This document shows positions 1-8,357 of a DNA stretch of 64,000 bases, in pieces. Every line of letters begins with the position of its first letter. Within the stretch, counting starts at the first letter, position 1. The position numbers and the translations under genes were made by a program. Under the pieces are notes generated by a model that had not been told where the DNA came from, did not search any database, and saw only the letters and a list, made by a program, of their open reading frames with translations. The stretch comes from Ensifer sp. IC3342 (GTDB lineage Bacteria; Pseudomonadota; Alphaproteobacteria; Rhizobiales; Rhizobiaceae): assembly GCF_020193655.1 (NCBI RefSeq), contig NZ_JADYVE010000003.1:434001-498000 (forward strand), given 5' to 3'.

Positions 1-1
1 C

Positions 2-121
2 AAACATTCCGGCGCCTTCGACTATCGCACCGGCGAAGCGCTCAGGCTTCCCGCCTGCGAGAACCTGAAAACCTATCCGGCCGAGGTGGTGGACGGAGAA
101 GTTCGCGTGGCCCTCGGCTAA
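2..121 (+). CDS. mocE: Rieske-type [2Fe-2S] ferredoxin, C-terminal end only (MocE-like)
   Basis: Only the last 39 codons lie inside the window; the gene enters from the left edge. The visible start, HSGAFDYRTGEAL, is the downstream half of a Rieske cluster-binding box (C-P-x-H-S-G), so the cluster Cys would sit just outside the window. The end LKTYPAEVVDGEVRVALG is typical of small soluble Rieske ferredoxins that pass electrons to an oxygenase. The ferredoxin reductase and rhizopine-type binding protein downstream suggest the rhizopine-catabolism ferredoxin MocE. The family call is firm for a Rieske protein; the moc assignment is an inference from context. Confidence 0.62.
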   Translation, partial: KHSGAFDYRTGEALRLPACENLKTYPAEVVDGEVRVALG

Positions 122-303
122 GAGCATCCCGCTTTCGAGTGGAAAGAGCGAAAGCGGAGAAAGCGGCCTGGAATCAAATAGTTGAAGCGTAGTTCGTGCG
201 TTCGTTCGAACGCGCGGCGCTGCAGGCATGCAACATTTTCTTGGGCCCGGTGGGCCTCCGGGATGCAACTGGGGTGATCCGGCACCCCAAGGGGGAGGAT
301 GAT
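122..303. repeat. Intergenic palindromic repeat fragments before the binding protein
   Basis: At 122-165 there is a degraded copy of the element GAGCATCCCGCTTTC...GAAAGCGG that recurs at 2763 and 59410. At 190-232 there is a GCGTTCGTTCGAACGC palindrome followed by GCGGCGCTGCAG, a short form of the window-wide palindromic repeat. The purine-rich ribosome site GGGGGAGG just before 304 belongs to the next gene. Confidence 0.5.
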
Positions 304-1248
304 ATGAAATCGACTTTTGCGGCGGCCGTTCTGGCCGCCTTGATGGCGGGCACTGCGTCGGCCGAGACGATCGGCGTGTCGATGCAGAGCTTCGACAACA
401 ACTTCCAGACACTGCTGCGCCAGGGTCTCGATGCAAGGGCGTCCGAGTTGGATGGCGTCACTCTTCAGATCGAGGATGCGCAGGCCGACATCTCCAAGCA
501 GATCAATCAGGTGAACAACTTCATCGCTGCCGGGGTGGATGCGATCATCGTGACGCTGACTGACACGTCCGCGGCCCCCGGCATCAGCGAGGCGGCCCGC
601 AAGGCCGGAATTCCCCTCGTCTACGTCAATCTCGAGCCGGAAAACATCGATCAGCTGCCAGAGAAGCAAGCCTATGTCGGTTCGAAGGAAATCGACTCCG
701 GAAGGCTCGGTGCCGAGGCGGCCTGTAAACTGCTGAAGCAAAACGGAAAGGCAGGCGATGCACAGGTCTACATTTTGATGGGAGACCTCGCCCACCAGGC
801 CTCGCGCGACCGCACGTCGTCGGTCAAGGAAACGCTGGCGGCAGGTGATTGCAAGGGCGTGACCATCGCCGACGAGCAGTCCGCCGCCTGGACGCGCACG
901 AACGCGATGGATCTGACCACGAACTGGGTCACAGCCGGACAGCCGATCGACGTGATCTTTGCCAACAATGACGAGATGGCGATCGGCGCGATCCAGGCGC
1001 TCAAGGCCGCGGGCATGTCGATGGATGATGTGATCGTCGTCGGCATCGATGCGACGCAGGATGGCCTTGCCGCCATGGCAGCCGGAGATCTCGATGTGAC
1101 CGTGTTCCAGAACGCCAGGGGACAGTCGGCGGGCGCCGTGGACGCAGCCGTGGCGCTGGCGCGCGGCCAGAGCGTCGACAAGGAAGTCTGGGTGCCCTTC
1201 GAGCTGGTTACGCCCAAGAACATGGCCGAATACGCCAAGCAGAACTGA
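304..1248 (+). CDS. mocB: Periplasmic sugar/rhizopine-binding protein of an ABC importer (MocB-like)
   Basis: A 314-residue periplasmic-binding-protein type 1 fold protein. I chose ATG 304, not an upstream in-frame ATG at 196, because it follows GGGGGAGG at good spacing and opens directly into a signal peptide with cleavage after about residue 20 (TASA/ETIG). The mature protein starts GVSMQSFDNNFQTLL, has the N-terminal lobe motif GVDAIIVTLTDTSAA, and the DVIFANNDEMAIGA and VVGIDATQDGL segments of the ribose/inositol-binding family. Such proteins deliver cyclitols or sugars to an ABC permease, which is not in the window. Its place between a Rieske ferredoxin and a ferredoxin reductase points to rhizopine uptake (MocB). 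The substrate is inferred. Confidence 0.8.
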   Translation: MKSTFAAAVLAALMAGTASAETIGVSMQSFDNNFQTLLRQGLDARASELDGVTLQIEDAQADISKQINQVNNFIAAGVDAIIVTLTDTSAAPGISEAARKAGIPLVYVNLEPENIDQLPEKQAYVGSKEIDSGRLGAEAACKLLKQNGKAGDAQVYILMGDLAHQASRDRTSSVKETLAAGDCKGVTIADEQSAAWTRTNAMDLTTNWVTAGQPIDVIFANNDEMAIGAIQALKAAGMSMDDVIVVGIDATQDGLAAMAAGDLDVTVFQNARGQSAGAVDAAVALARGQSVDKEVWVPFELVTPKNMAEYAKQN

Positions 1249-1306
1249 CCCTCCCCGACCGGCGCTCCCTTCCGGTTGCGCCGGTCTTCTCACGATTGGA
1301 GAGCAC

Positions 1307-2512
1307 ATGGACGGTATCGTCATCATCGGTGCCGGGGAATGCGGCACCCGAGCAGCATTCGCCCTGCGCGAAGCGGGCTATTCCGGATCCGTCACGTTGG
1401 TTGGAGCCGAGCCTCACCTGCCCTACGAACGGCCACCGCTATCGAAGCCCATGAACGGCGCGGTGCAGATGAAGCTGATCTGCGCGACAGAAGCGCTGGT
1501 GGCGGCCGGCATCGGCTATCTTCCGGGTTTGTCGGCCTCGAAGCTCGATGCCGATGCCGGGACCGTGACCTTAAGCGACGGACGGGTATTGAGTTATGAA
1601 AAGCTGCTTCTCGCCACCGGCGCACGTCCGAGAAGGCTCGCTTGCCCGGGTGCGGAGCGTGCGCTCGACTTTCGCACCCATGCGGATGCCGAGGCGATTT
1701 TCTCCAATGTTGCGGCAGGCCATCGCGTTGCGATCATTGGCGGCGGTTTGATCGGGATGGAACTTGCATCGGTGCTTCGAGGAAAAGGTGTCGCGGTCAG
1801 CGTGATCGAAGCCGCGCCGAAACCACTGGGCCGCGCCGTCCCTCAGCGTTTTGCCGAAAAGCTCCATGCCAGGCACGTTGCCGAAGGCGTGCGCTTCCAC
1901 CTGGACCGGGGCGTTGTCGCAATCGGCGACGAGGGAGTGACCCTGACCGATGGCAGCATGGTGCCCGCTGACCTCGTCGTCAGCGTGATCGGCGTCTTGC
2001 CCGAAACCGCTTTGGCGGAAGCGGCCGGACTGGCCACGGGCAACGGAATTCTGACGGACACCTGTCTTCGCACCAGTGCACCAAACGTTTTCGCAGCGGG
2101 CGATTGCGCAGCAGTGGCGCAGCCCGGTGGAGGACACATTCGCTATGAAAGCTGGCGGAACGCGAGGACGCAGGCCGAAACCGCGGCGCGGAACATGGCC
2201 GGTGCCGCCGAGATCTTTGCCGCCATCCCTTGGTTCTGGTCCGATCAGTACGATCTCGGCCTGCAGGTAGCGGGCTTGCCGCAGCCGGGCCATCAGCGCG
2301 TCTTGCGCTCAGCCGCAGGGGGCGAACTCAAATTTTATCTGGACGACGGACGCGTCGTGGCTGCGGCGGGTCTCGGCCTCGGCAACAGCTTGGCGAAGGA
2401 GATCAAACTGGCCGAGATGCTGATTGCCGCCGGCGTCAGCCCCGACCCCGCGGCATTGGCCGATCCCGGCGTGAACCTCAAGACGCTTCTGAAAAACGCG
2501 CGGGCCGCCTGA
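1307..2512 (+). CDS. mocF: NAD(P)H-dependent ferredoxin reductase, FAD-binding (MocF-like)
   Basis: A 401-residue pyridine nucleotide-disulfide oxidoreductase of the ferredoxin/rubredoxin reductase type. The N-terminal FAD fingerprint IIGAGECGTRAAFAL is at residues 6-20, a second dinucleotide fold IIGGGLIGMELASVL near 145 binds NAD(P)H, and VFAAGDCAA near 262 contacts FAD. A C-terminal reductase domain follows. It would reduce the Rieske ferredoxin encoded at the window edge, forming the electron chain of a ring or rhizopine oxygenase (MocDEF). It lies 58 bases after the binding-protein gene, so the two are probably cotranscribed. The length fits the family. The moc name rests on context. Confidence 0.82.
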   Translation: MDGIVIIGAGECGTRAAFALREAGYSGSVTLVGAEPHLPYERPPLSKPMNGAVQMKLICATEALVAAGIGYLPGLSASKLDADAGTVTLSDGRVLSYEKLLLATGARPRRLACPGAERALDFRTHADAEAIFSNVAAGHRVAIIGGGLIGMELASVLRGKGVAVSVIEAAPKPLGRAVPQRFAEKLHARHVAEGVRFHLDRGVVAIGDEGVTLTDGSMVPADLVVSVIGVLPETALAEAAGLATGNGILTDTCLRTSAPNVFAAGDCAAVAQPGGGHIRYESWRNARTQAETAARNMAGAAEIFAAIPWFWSDQYDLGLQVAGLPQPGHQRVLRSAAGGELKFYLDDGRVVAAAGLGLGNSLAKEIKLAEMLIAAGVSPDPAALADPGVNLKTLLKNARAA

Positions 2513-2903
2513 TATAGGCGCACAGGCGGACGGTGGCCCTGCTGCTTCGGCAGACGGTGCGCGAGCTACGGGCTGCCGAGGCGGCCGGGGCCGTGCGTTC
2601 AAATGAACGCCACAGTGACACGACGATATCCAGCGTCGGCCTCGGCGATTGTGGTGCGGCAAGGCTTCTCCTCCCCGCCCTCATTCCTGTGCTCGTCACA
2701 GTAATGAGGGCAAAAGATCATGCACCGTGAATGAACGCACAAAGGACACTCTGGCAATTTTATTCTAGAGGATCTTATCCGCTTTCAATCACCGAAAGCG
2801 GGCTGCTCTAGCGTTGGCGCAGCGGGAGGCTATGCGCATCGAGCCAGGTGGTGCTATGACTTCGACGAGCTAAAGGCCCAACCGTTGGCGGGACGAGGCG
2901 TGC
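2513..2903. repeat. Repeat-filled gap between the reductase and the Na/Pi cotransporter
   Basis: No gene is supported here. Fragments of several dispersed repeats are visible: a CCTCATTCCTGTGCTCGTCAC block at about 2678-2700, which is one end of the composite repeat seen complete at 11350 and 53440, and a hairpin element at 2763-2813 beginning TTCTAGAGGATCTTATCCGC and ending CGGGCTGCTCTAG. Confidence 0.55.
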
Positions 2904-4634
2904 ATGTCGACAGCAATTGCCATTCTCGGCGGCGTCGGGCTGTTCCTGCTCGGGATGACCGTCATGACCGACGGCCTGAAGGCGTTGGCGGGGTCCGCGC
3001 TGCGCACCGTCCTCGGCAAGGCGGCGGCGACGCCGCTCTCGGGTGCCCTCTGGGGCGCCGTCGTCACGCTCTTGGTACAGTCGTCGAGCGCGGTGACGAT
3101 GACGACGATCGGCCTCGTCAGCGCCGGGCTTCTGACCTTTCCACAGGGCCTCGGCCTCGTGTTCGGCGCCAATGTCGGCACGACGGGAACGGGCTGGCTC
3201 GTGGCGCTGATCGGCGTGCGCGTCTCGCTCTCGGCCTATGCGCTGCCGATGATCTTCGCCGGCGCGCTGGCGAGGTTGCTGTCGGGCGGGCGGATCGCCG
3301 CGTCGGGCGGCGCGCTCGCAGGCTTTGCGCTGGTGCTCTACGGGCTGACAACCCTCCAGCAAGGCATGGGAGGCCTTGCCGAGAGCCTGCAACCGTCCGA
3401 TCTGCCCGCGGTGCTCGGCACGCCCGGTGTCGGGTGGGCCGCCGGCTCCGTCGGTCTGATGACCCTGATTGTCGTCGGCCTGGCGATGACCGCGGTCATG
3501 CAGTCCTCGACCGCCGCCATTGCCGTCACCATTTCGGCTTACTACGCCGGCGCGGTGGGTCTCGAGCAGGGCGCGGCGCTGATCATCGGGCAGAATATCG
3601 GGACCGCGACGAGCTCCGCCCTGGCCGCCATAGGCGCCAGCGCGACGGCCAAGCGCCTCGCTCTCGCCTATGTGCTGTTCAAGGTGATCGCGGCGCTCAT
3701 CGCAATCGTCGCCTTTCCACTCACGGCGGCGCTGATGAGAGCCGCAGTCGCGTCGGTCGACGGGATGACGCTCCTTGCCGCCTATCATACGGCCTATAAC
3801 GTCGTGGGGGTGGCCGTGCTCCTTCCGGCGACGCAGCACTTCACTCGCATCGTGGAGCGGCTGCTGCCCTCGAAGCAGACGGCGCTTGAGCGCGCGCTGG
3901 ATCCCAGCACGCTTGCCAATCCGGTGATCGCGGTCGAGACCGCCCGACGTGTCGTGGCGGACATCGTGACGTCAACCGCCGCCTCGGTTTGCGCGGCGCT
4001 TGCGGGCGGGGCCGGCCCGACGGCGGAGGGCACGGCGGCGGCCGCCGCAGCGCTCGAGGAGGTGCGGGACTTTTTGTCCGAACTGAAGGAGCCGCCCGAG
4101 ACGGAGGCCGAGCGGCACCGCATGACGAGCACGCTGCACGCGCTCGATCACGCCTCCCGCCTCGTGGAAGTCCTGGCCGACGATGGGCTGCCGGGCCGCC
4201 CGGCCGGAGCCCTCCATGACTTCCGCGCCGCCGAGCTTTGCACGCAGGCCATGCGCGCAGCCCAAGTGGTTGGCGGCTCGATAATCTCGGAAAGCGCGCT
4301 CAGCGCGCAGGCCGCACCCATCGGCTGGAGCGTATCGTCCGAGGTCGCCGCGGCGCTCACCGAAGTCGAGGGAGCAGCGGCGAAACTCGACGCCCTGCAG
4401 CGCGATTACCGCGCCGCCACCCTCGCCTCCGTCGCGCCGGGAAAGTTGACTGCCGCGGATGCCTTGACGCGGATCGAAACCGCCCGACGGCTCGATCAGA
4501 TCGTGCATCACGCTTGGCGCTCGGCGGCGCATCTCCTCGGCCGCGGCGCGCCAGACAACGCGCGTGACGATTTGGGCTCGGGGTCCCAAGCAGAGAGCAC
4601 CTCGGCCGAAAGGCATGAGGACGCGGCGAGCTAG
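2904..4634 (+). CDS. Na+/phosphate cotransporter family protein with PhoU-like tail
   Basis: A 576-residue inner-membrane protein of the NptA/PhoU-fused family. The two inverted Na/Pi transport repeats show their signature glutamine-serine motifs at residues 59-63 (QSSSA) and 200-203 (QSST), each followed by a GxNxGT element (GANVGTTGTG near 88 and GQNIGTATSS near 230). About eight hydrophobic segments occupy residues 1-310. The last 250 residues are soluble, alanine-rich and helical, like the PhoU domain that gates phosphate flux. The gene stands alone, so the direction of transport cannot be judged. ATG 2904 begins directly with the first membrane helix. Confidence 0.9.
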   Translation: MSTAIAILGGVGLFLLGMTVMTDGLKALAGSALRTVLGKAAATPLSGALWGAVVTLLVQSSSAVTMTTIGLVSAGLLTFPQGLGLVFGANVGTTGTGWLVALIGVRVSLSAYALPMIFAGALARLLSGGRIAASGGALAGFALVLYGLTTLQQGMGGLAESLQPSDLPAVLGTPGVGWAAGSVGLMTLIVVGLAMTAVMQSSTAAIAVTISAYYAGAVGLEQGAALIIGQNIGTATSSALAAIGASATAKRLALAYVLFKVIAALIAIVAFPLTAALMRAAVASVDGMTLLAAYHTAYNVVGVAVLLPATQHFTRIVERLLPSKQTALERALDPSTLANPVIAVETARRVVADIVTSTAASVCAALAGGAGPTAEGTAAAAAALEEVRDFLSELKEPPETEAERHRMTSTLHALDHASRLVEVLADDGLPGRPAGALHDFRAAELCTQAMRAAQVVGGSIISESALSAQAAPIGWSVSSEVAAALTEVEGAAAKLDALQRDYRAATLASVAPGKLTAADALTRIETARRLDQIVHHAWRSAAHLLGRGAPDNARDDLGSGSQAESTSAERHEDAAS

Positions 4635-4661
4635 GGCCGCCGCCTCCCCCGCTCAGCTCAG

Positions 4662-4841
4662 CCTTGCACCTCGGATGGCGGTAACATCCAGCGCCTGAAG
4701 GTGCTGCCGGCGCCCATCGCTCTCGGCACTTTTCCGGTGCATATGGCCTGGCACGTTCGCTACCGCCACGACCCGGCCCACAAGTGGTTGCGTTCGACGA
4801 TCGGCGAACTGGCCGAGGTGCTGACTTCGAAAGAGGCCTGA
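4662..4841 (+). pseudogene. C-terminal remnant of a LysR-type regulator
   Basis: An open frame of about 60 codons ending in TGA at 4839 reads ...LGTFPVHMAWHVRYRHDPAH and then KWLRSTIGELAEVL. The pattern W-H-x-R-x-x-x-D-P-A-H-x-W-L-R is the usual end of the effector domain of NodD/TrpI-type LysR regulators. No start, ribosome site or HTH lies upstream; the preceding bases are the tail of the transporter gene. This is a decayed gene end. Confidence 0.6.
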
Positions 4842-4852
4842 GATCGCTTTTT

Positions 4853-5458
4853 CTACCTATCTGCGGGCGCTGCCACTGCTTCCAGGGCGATCGCGACGAT
4901 GCTGTCGGCAAAGCCCGTGTCAAGTGAGCGATGCCCGACGAGCAGCCGGTAGAAGACGGGTCCGTAAATCATGTCGAGCAGCACCTCGAGGTCTTGCTGC
5001 AACACAATCTCTCCCCGCGCTGCAGCCTCGAGCAACAGGGCGCGACCGGCCTCACGACTCGAGAGGATGACCTGGTTGCGGAAGGCCTTGGTGAATTCGC
5101 TTTCGGGGTCGGCCGCCGCGAGCGTCATGGCGATTTGGCGCCCTCTGGTCGTCGCAAAGGCCTGGATCAGCGATCGCATCTGCCCGGTGAGCGCCGATCG
5201 CAGACTTGTCCCGCCTCCTGCGATGATGCCCGGATCTCGGGACATCAAGGCGGCCATGGCGAGTTCGGAGGCATTCGCCCAGTGCCTGTAGATCGTCGGC
5301 TTGCCCACGCCGGACCTTGCGGCAACGGCCTCGACCGTCAGACGGCCAAATCCGTCCTCGGTCAGGATGTCGTGCGCCGCCTTCAGGATCCTCGCCTGGG
5401 CCAATTGGTTTGGCGGTCTTCCGCGCCGTTTCGGTGGGCTCATGTGCTGTTGACTCAT
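4853..5458 (-). CDS. TetR/AcrR-family transcriptional regulator
   Basis: A 201-residue TetR repressor. The N-terminal DNA-binding domain is clear: GRPPNQLAQARILKAAHDIL forms helix 1, and GVGKPTIYRHWANASEL is the HTH recognition region. The ligand-binding C-terminal domain has no assignable substrate. Either Met1 or Met6 could be the start. It is transcribed divergently from the VOC-family gene at 5514 across about 55 bases that hold a triple TAACG array, so it probably represses itself and that gene. Confidence 0.88.
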   Translation of the reverse strand: MSQQHMSPPKRRGRPPNQLAQARILKAAHDILTEDGFGRLTVEAVAARSGVGKPTIYRHWANASELAMAALMSRDPGIIAGGGTSLRSALTGQMRSLIQAFATTRGRQIAMTLAAADPESEFTKAFRNQVILSSREAGRALLLEAAARGEIVLQQDLEVLLDMIYGPVFYRLLVGHRSLDTGFADSIVAIALEAVAAPADR

Positions 5459-5468
5459 TCATTTATAA

Positions 5469-5486
5469 AACGTAACGTAACGTAAC
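5469..5486. promoter_or_regulatory. Operator-like direct repeat between TetR and VOC gene
   Basis: AACGTAACGTAACGTAAC contains three tandem copies of a 5-base unit (AACGT) just upstream of both divergent start codons. The alternate reading ACGTnACGT gives overlapping ACGT dyads, as expected for a TetR dimer site. The position is suggestive; binding is inferred. Confidence 0.45.
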
Positions 5487-5513
5487 TATGCACCAGCGAC
5501 AAGGGGGCCGCGC

Positions 5514-5963
5514 ATGTCCACCTCGATTTCGTCCCTGACTCCCTATTTCATCGTCAAGAATGCTCGCACAGCGATTGATTTCTACGGTCGCGCCTTTGGT
5601 GCCGAGGAGCTCTTCCGGATGACCGACCCGCGAGACGGTCGGATCGGCCACGCGGAACTCAAGATCGGCGAAAGCACCGTCATGATTGCCGATGAGTATC
5701 CCGACTTCGGTGCACTGAGCCCAGACACGATCGGTGGCTCTCCCGTGACCTTCCACCTGGCAACCCTGTCGGTCGATGTCGATCTTGCCCGCGCCGTCGC
5801 TGCGGGGGCCGTCGTTCTGCGTGCCGCTGCAGACCAAGCCTATGGCGAGCGCGTCGCCATGATCGTCGATCCTTTCGGCCATCGGTGGATGCTCTCGCAG
5901 AAGATAGAGGATGTGGCGCCGGAAGAGATGCAGCGCCGCTGGGACGAGGAGACCGGGGCATGA
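5514..5963 (+). CDS. VOC-superfamily (PhnB/glyoxalase-like) protein
   Basis: A 149-residue protein of the vicinal-oxygen-chelate superfamily, closest in layout to PhnB-type proteins. The start TPYFIVKNARTAIDFYGRAF and end RVAMIVDPFGHRWMLSQ are the two characteristic beta-alpha-beta modules of that group. The reaction cannot be assigned: members range from metal-dependent resistance proteins to enzymes of unknown substrate. The gene is divergent from a TetR regulator and shares the operator-like region at 5469, so an inducible detoxification role is a reasonable guess. The ribosome site AAGGGGG precedes ATG 5514. Confidence 0.8.
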   Translation: MSTSISSLTPYFIVKNARTAIDFYGRAFGAEELFRMTDPRDGRIGHAELKIGESTVMIADEYPDFGALSPDTIGGSPVTFHLATLSVDVDLARAVAAGAVVLRAAADQAYGERVAMIVDPFGHRWMLSQKIEDVAPEEMQRRWDEETGA

Positions 5964-6077
5964 GCCGCGCGGACTGAAAGAGCCGGCATGGCTCCTTGGA
6001 GAACAGCGTGGGCGAGGACAGTCTGACTTCCCGAGCGAGCGGTGTAGAATACAGCTCTGAAGTACGGGAGCCCTGTC

Positions 6078-7490
6078 ATGCCGAAGCCAACGCTCGCCGT
6101 CATCTTCGCTTCCCTGTTGGCCCTGGTGCTGACGCCAGCCGCAGGGGCTAACCGCGAGACAGCGCTTGACCGCTATGTCGCCGCGGCCGACCCAGCCTAC
6201 CGGTATGAGCTCGTGACGACCATACCCGGCGAGGGCTATACCGCGCACGTCCTCGACATGACCTCGCAACAATGGCGCGCGGCGCGGGAGGTCGATAAGC
6301 CGCTCTGGAGACACTGGCTGACCATCGTCAGGCCTGAGCGTGTCGAGAGCCGCATCGGCGTTCTCGTCATAAGCGGAGGCTCAAACGCGAGCCGTCCGCC
6401 GGCGCGCATCAGTCCTCTCCTCACGTCGCTTGCGGTCAAGACGCGCTCGGTGGTGAGCGAGGTGCGCATGGTGCCGAACCAGCCGCTCACCTTCACAGGG
6501 GAGGACAGGCCGCGCTCGGAGGACGCGATCATCGCCTATAGCTGGGAGAAGTACCTCAGGACCGGCGATGAGATATGGCCGCTGCGCCTGCCCATGACGA
6601 AGAGCGTAGTCCGGGCGATGGACACGGTGACTGCGTTTTGCGCCAGCACGCAAGGCGGCGCTGCGGTCGTCGATCGGTTCGTGGTCGGAGGTCGATCGAA
6701 GCGGGGCTGGACCGCCTGGACCGCGGCCGCCGTCGATAAGCGAGTGGTGGCGATCGTCCCGATGGTCATCGACATGCTGAACATCGAGCCCTCCTTCGAG
6801 CATCACTATCGCGCCTATGGACGCTGGGCCTCTGCGCTCGGTCCCTATCAGGAAGCCGGGCTCATGCAATGGCTCGGCAGCGCGCAATCGCGCGAGCTCC
6901 TCGCGATCGAGGATCCTTACGCCTATCGTGATCGGCTGACGATGCCGAAGATGATCGTCAATTCGACGGGGGATCAGTATTTTCTGCCGGACTCGTCGCA
7001 GTTCTACATCGATGGCCTGAAGGGCGAGACCTATCTGCGCTACGTGCCAAACACCGACCACTCCCTGCGCGGCTCGGACGCCGCAGAGAGCAGCCTCGCC
7101 TTCTACCTATCGATCATCGCCGGCGTGGAGCGGCCGCGATTTGAGTGGAGCTTCGAAGAGGACGGATCGATCCGTCTCAGGACGCAGACGGAGCCTACAG
7201 TCGTGCGACTGTGGCAGGCGGCGAACCCGACAGCGCGCGACTTCCGTCTCGAGACGATCGGGCCAGCCTTCCGCAGCTCGGTGCTGAACGACGAAGGGGA
7301 CGGCGTCTATACCGGCAAGGTGGCAACGCCAGCCCAAGGCTGGGTCGCCTTTTTCCTCGAGATGACCTATCCGAACGAGCTTGGCTATTTGTTCAAATTT
7401 ACCACCGGCGTGCGCGTGGTGCCGGATGTTCTGCCGTTCGAGCCGCCGCGCAGGGTGGAAAGCCAAGCACTTCCCGGCAAGGGAGAATGA
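6078..7490 (+). CDS. PhoPQ-activated pathogenicity-related family protein (PqaA-type alpha/beta hydrolase)
   Basis: A 470-residue exported protein. The signal peptide spans residues 1-24 (LALVLTPAAGA/NRET). The body matches the PhoPQ_related family: ETALDRYVAAADPAYRYEL at the start, the nucleophile elbow GGRSKRGWT with Ser207, an acid in STGDQYFLPDS near 307 and a His in PNTDHSLRG near 337. These make a plausible catalytic triad. The C-terminal 120 residues form a beta-sandwich-like domain. Enterobacterial PqaA is linked to antimicrobial-peptide resistance, but the substrate is unknown, and here there is no phoPQ neighbour. A GGGAG ribosome site precedes ATG 6078. Confidence 0.85.
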   Translation: MPKPTLAVIFASLLALVLTPAAGANRETALDRYVAAADPAYRYELVTTIPGEGYTAHVLDMTSQQWRAAREVDKPLWRHWLTIVRPERVESRIGVLVISGGSNASRPPARISPLLTSLAVKTRSVVSEVRMVPNQPLTFTGEDRPRSEDAIIAYSWEKYLRTGDEIWPLRLPMTKSVVRAMDTVTAFCASTQGGAAVVDRFVVGGRSKRGWTAWTAAAVDKRVVAIVPMVIDMLNIEPSFEHHYRAYGRWASALGPYQEAGLMQWLGSAQSRELLAIEDPYAYRDRLTMPKMIVNSTGDQYFLPDSSQFYIDGLKGETYLRYVPNTDHSLRGSDAAESSLAFYLSIIAGVERPRFEWSFEEDGSIRLRTQTEPTVVRLWQAANPTARDFRLETIGPAFRSSVLNDEGDGVYTGKVATPAQGWVAFFLEMTYPNELGYLFKFTTGVRVVPDVLPFEPPRRVESQALPGKGE

Positions 7491-7516
7491 TCAGAAGTTG
7501 TCGGCTGGCAGGTAGT

Positions 7517-7605
7517 CGTGAGAATTTCGAGAATGAGCACTTAATTTGATAATCGCGCCGTGGCCGCTGCACTTAATGTGAGAATCAAGCACTCGAGAAT
7601 AGGCG
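7517..7605. repeat. Short AT-rich motif array, possible remnant of an IS end
   Basis: The motif GCACTTAATNTGANAATC occurs twice in direct orientation, at 7537-7554 and 7569-7586, 32 bases apart, with further GAGAAT units at 7520, 7528 and 7597. Arrays of such units resemble the multiple transposase-binding repeats at the ends of IS21-family elements. No transposase gene is nearby. The IS origin is a guess. Confidence 0.3.
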
Positions 7606-7756
7606 TGGCCGTGTCCGCTGTGACCTGGCCACGACGCCGAACAAATGACTGTTTTGCGCGGCCGGAGAATTGCCGCTTTGTCAGATGGGGTGGTTACCGT
7701 CACCCTTGAAGCAACTATCTTGGCAGGAAAAGTATCTGAAACGTTCAGGAGGATGC

Positions 7757-8107
7757 ATGACGAAGCATCGCATCTATTCCGTCAGCGTCGCGAGCGTCTA
7801 TCCCCACTATGTGGCCAAGGCGGAGAGGAAGGGACGCACGAAGACAGAGGTCGATGAAATCATCTGCTGGTTGACGGGGTATAGCCAACAAACCCTAGAC
7901 GATCAGTTGGCGAAGAACACCGACTTCCAGAGTTTCTTTGCGCAAGCGCCCCAGATGAATCCCTCCCGATCGTTGATTAGAGGAGTGATCTGCGGCGTCC
8001 GCGTGGAGGAAATCCAAGAAACGACTATGCGGGAAATCCGCTACCTGGACAAACTGATCGACGAACTCGCGAAGGGGAAAGCGATGGAGAAAATCATGCG
8101 AAAATAA
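7757..8107 (+). CDS. DUF2200 domain protein
   Basis: A 116-residue cytoplasmic protein that matches DUF2200 along its length: [19 protein letters not shown] at the start, [20 protein letters not shown] in the middle, and [17 protein letters not shown] before a lysine-rich end. The family is widespread in bacteria and has no known reaction. I chose ATG 7757 over an upstream in-frame ATG at 7670 because AGGAGGA lies 5 bases before it. It is a single-gene unit between the PqaA-type gene and a convergent MFS gene. Confidence 0.85.
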   Translation: MTKHRIYSVSVASVYPHYVAKAERKGRTKTEVDEIICWLTGYSQQTLDDQLAKNTDFQSFFAQAPQMNPSRSLIRGVICGVRVEEIQETTMREIRYLDKLIDELAKGKAMEKIMRK

Positions 8108-8357
8108 CCAGCCGGGTTGCTGAGCTCGCCCGAGGCTTGTGCGCGACCTTGAGCGCATCGCAGGATGTCCGCTCGTGGCGCGCTTAGCGCCAATCGGTAA
8201 TGTGGAACGACAACATTCCACCCACCCACGACGCTGATGAAGGCAAATTTTCGACCCTGTGCAGCCGTCTGATATGCCATAGGGCAAGGACTGCTTCCGC
8301 CCAAAGCGCTCATGCTTGACCGCGTCTTGCCGATCGGCTTCCGATAACTCAGGACAG

